Assembly (NCBI RefSeq): GCF_015752315.1
Contig: NZ_JADOVJ010000001.1
Span: 2,844,501 to 2,908,500, forward strand
Length of the DNA: 64,000 nucleotides
From: Nocardioides luteus
GTDB taxonomy: Bacteria; Actinomycetota; Actinomycetes; Propionibacteriales; Nocardioidaceae
Reading direction: 5' to 3'
Part shown: positions 63,941 to 64,000 of the stretch, in pieces
Position numbering within the stretch: position 1 is the first letter of the stretch
Layout of the letters: the number at the start of each line of letters is the position of its first letter
The notes under the pieces: model-generated
The model's input: the letters and a program-made list of their open reading frames with translations, nothing else
What the model was told of the DNA's origin: nothing
The model's database searches: none
Position numbers and translations under genes: made by a program

Positions 63941-64000
63941 GCGCGGGTGGCGGAATAGGCAGACGCGCTAGCTTGAGGTGCTAGTCCACGTATTAGTGGG
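63941..64000 (+). tRNA. tRNA-Leu(GAG), truncated by the window edge
   Basis: Acceptor strand GCGCGGG, then the D-arm, then anticodon stem-loop GCTAGC-TTGAGGT-GCTAG with GAG at 63975-63977 (reads CUC/CUU). A long variable arm begins CCACGTATTAGTGGG, which is typical of class II tRNA-Leu. The T-arm and 3' acceptor are outside the window. Confidence 0.95.

Overview
The window is a continuous stretch of a very GC-rich chromosome with strongly G/C-biased third codon positions. mshC (mycothiol synthesis), an actinobacterial metH/PAC2/mshC/DUF3090 neighbourhood, a PPOX F420-type oxidoreductase and many apparently leaderless genes point to an actinobacterium. A member of the Nocardioidaceae (Nocardioides-like) is my best guess; this is an inference from gene content, not a database result. 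I see no insertion sequence, prophage or CRISPR array.

Layout. 1-2.3 kb: end of a ribosomal operon (infC-rpmI-rplT) plus a SpoU-type rRNA methyltransferase cut by the window edge; infC seems to start at AUC and its leader holds a hairpin followed by five T and a 19-codon ORF. 2.3-3.9 kb: SseB-like protein, small membrane protein, P-loop kinase-like protein. 3.9-9 kb: a quaternary-amine-type ABC importer (proX-proV-proW) in one operon with a TauD/TfdA dioxygenase, next to a LysR regulator. 9-13 kb: aldose-epimerase-like protein, secreted SGNH hydrolase, PH-like membrane protein, hisG and hisE. 13-16.6 kb: an insert-like block holding an XRE regulator with a two-copy operator, a zinc-ribbon membrane protein, a gamma-carbonic-anhydrase-like protein, an ArsR-CDF metal efflux pair and a methyltransferase. 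16.6-21.7 kb: riboflavin operon ribD-ribE-ribBA-ribH behind an FMN riboswitch, rpe and a HAD phosphatase.

21.7-34.2 kb looks accessory: a one-polypeptide alpha/beta-hydrolase plus glycosyltransferase with a methyltransferase, divergent from a giant LuxR ATPase regulator; a Tat-exported epoxide-hydrolase-like protein, Ohr, a second giant LuxR regulator and a secreted tannase/feruloyl-esterase-like enzyme. 34.2-42.4 kb: fatty acid hydroxylase-like membrane protein, an FdhF/YdeP molybdoenzyme, its sulfur-transfer partner FdhD in a tightly overlapped operon with a CBS protein, a CDF transporter and an MFS transporter, then a DUF1345 membrane protein. 42.3-46.1 kb: PucR regulator, kinase-like protein, F420/PPOX oxidoreductase, an uncharacterised protein and a six-copy array of 16-bp palindromes on a near-constant 29-bp pitch. 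46.1-64 kb: mostly core genes (metH, PAC2, mshC, SCO1664-like, DUF3090, two histidine phosphatases, corA, a lipoprotein, ilvA, uppP, aldo/keto reductase, DUF5703, APH-like kinase, M20 peptidase, GDPD) ending in a truncated tRNA-Leu(GAG).

Two themes run through the window. First, at least seventeen genes have a TANNNT-like -10 box 6-7 nt before the start codon, so they are probably transcribed as leaderless mRNAs. Second, most convergent gene ends carry long inverted repeats from several unrelated sequence families, and the 45,964-46,119 array is the most unusual of them.
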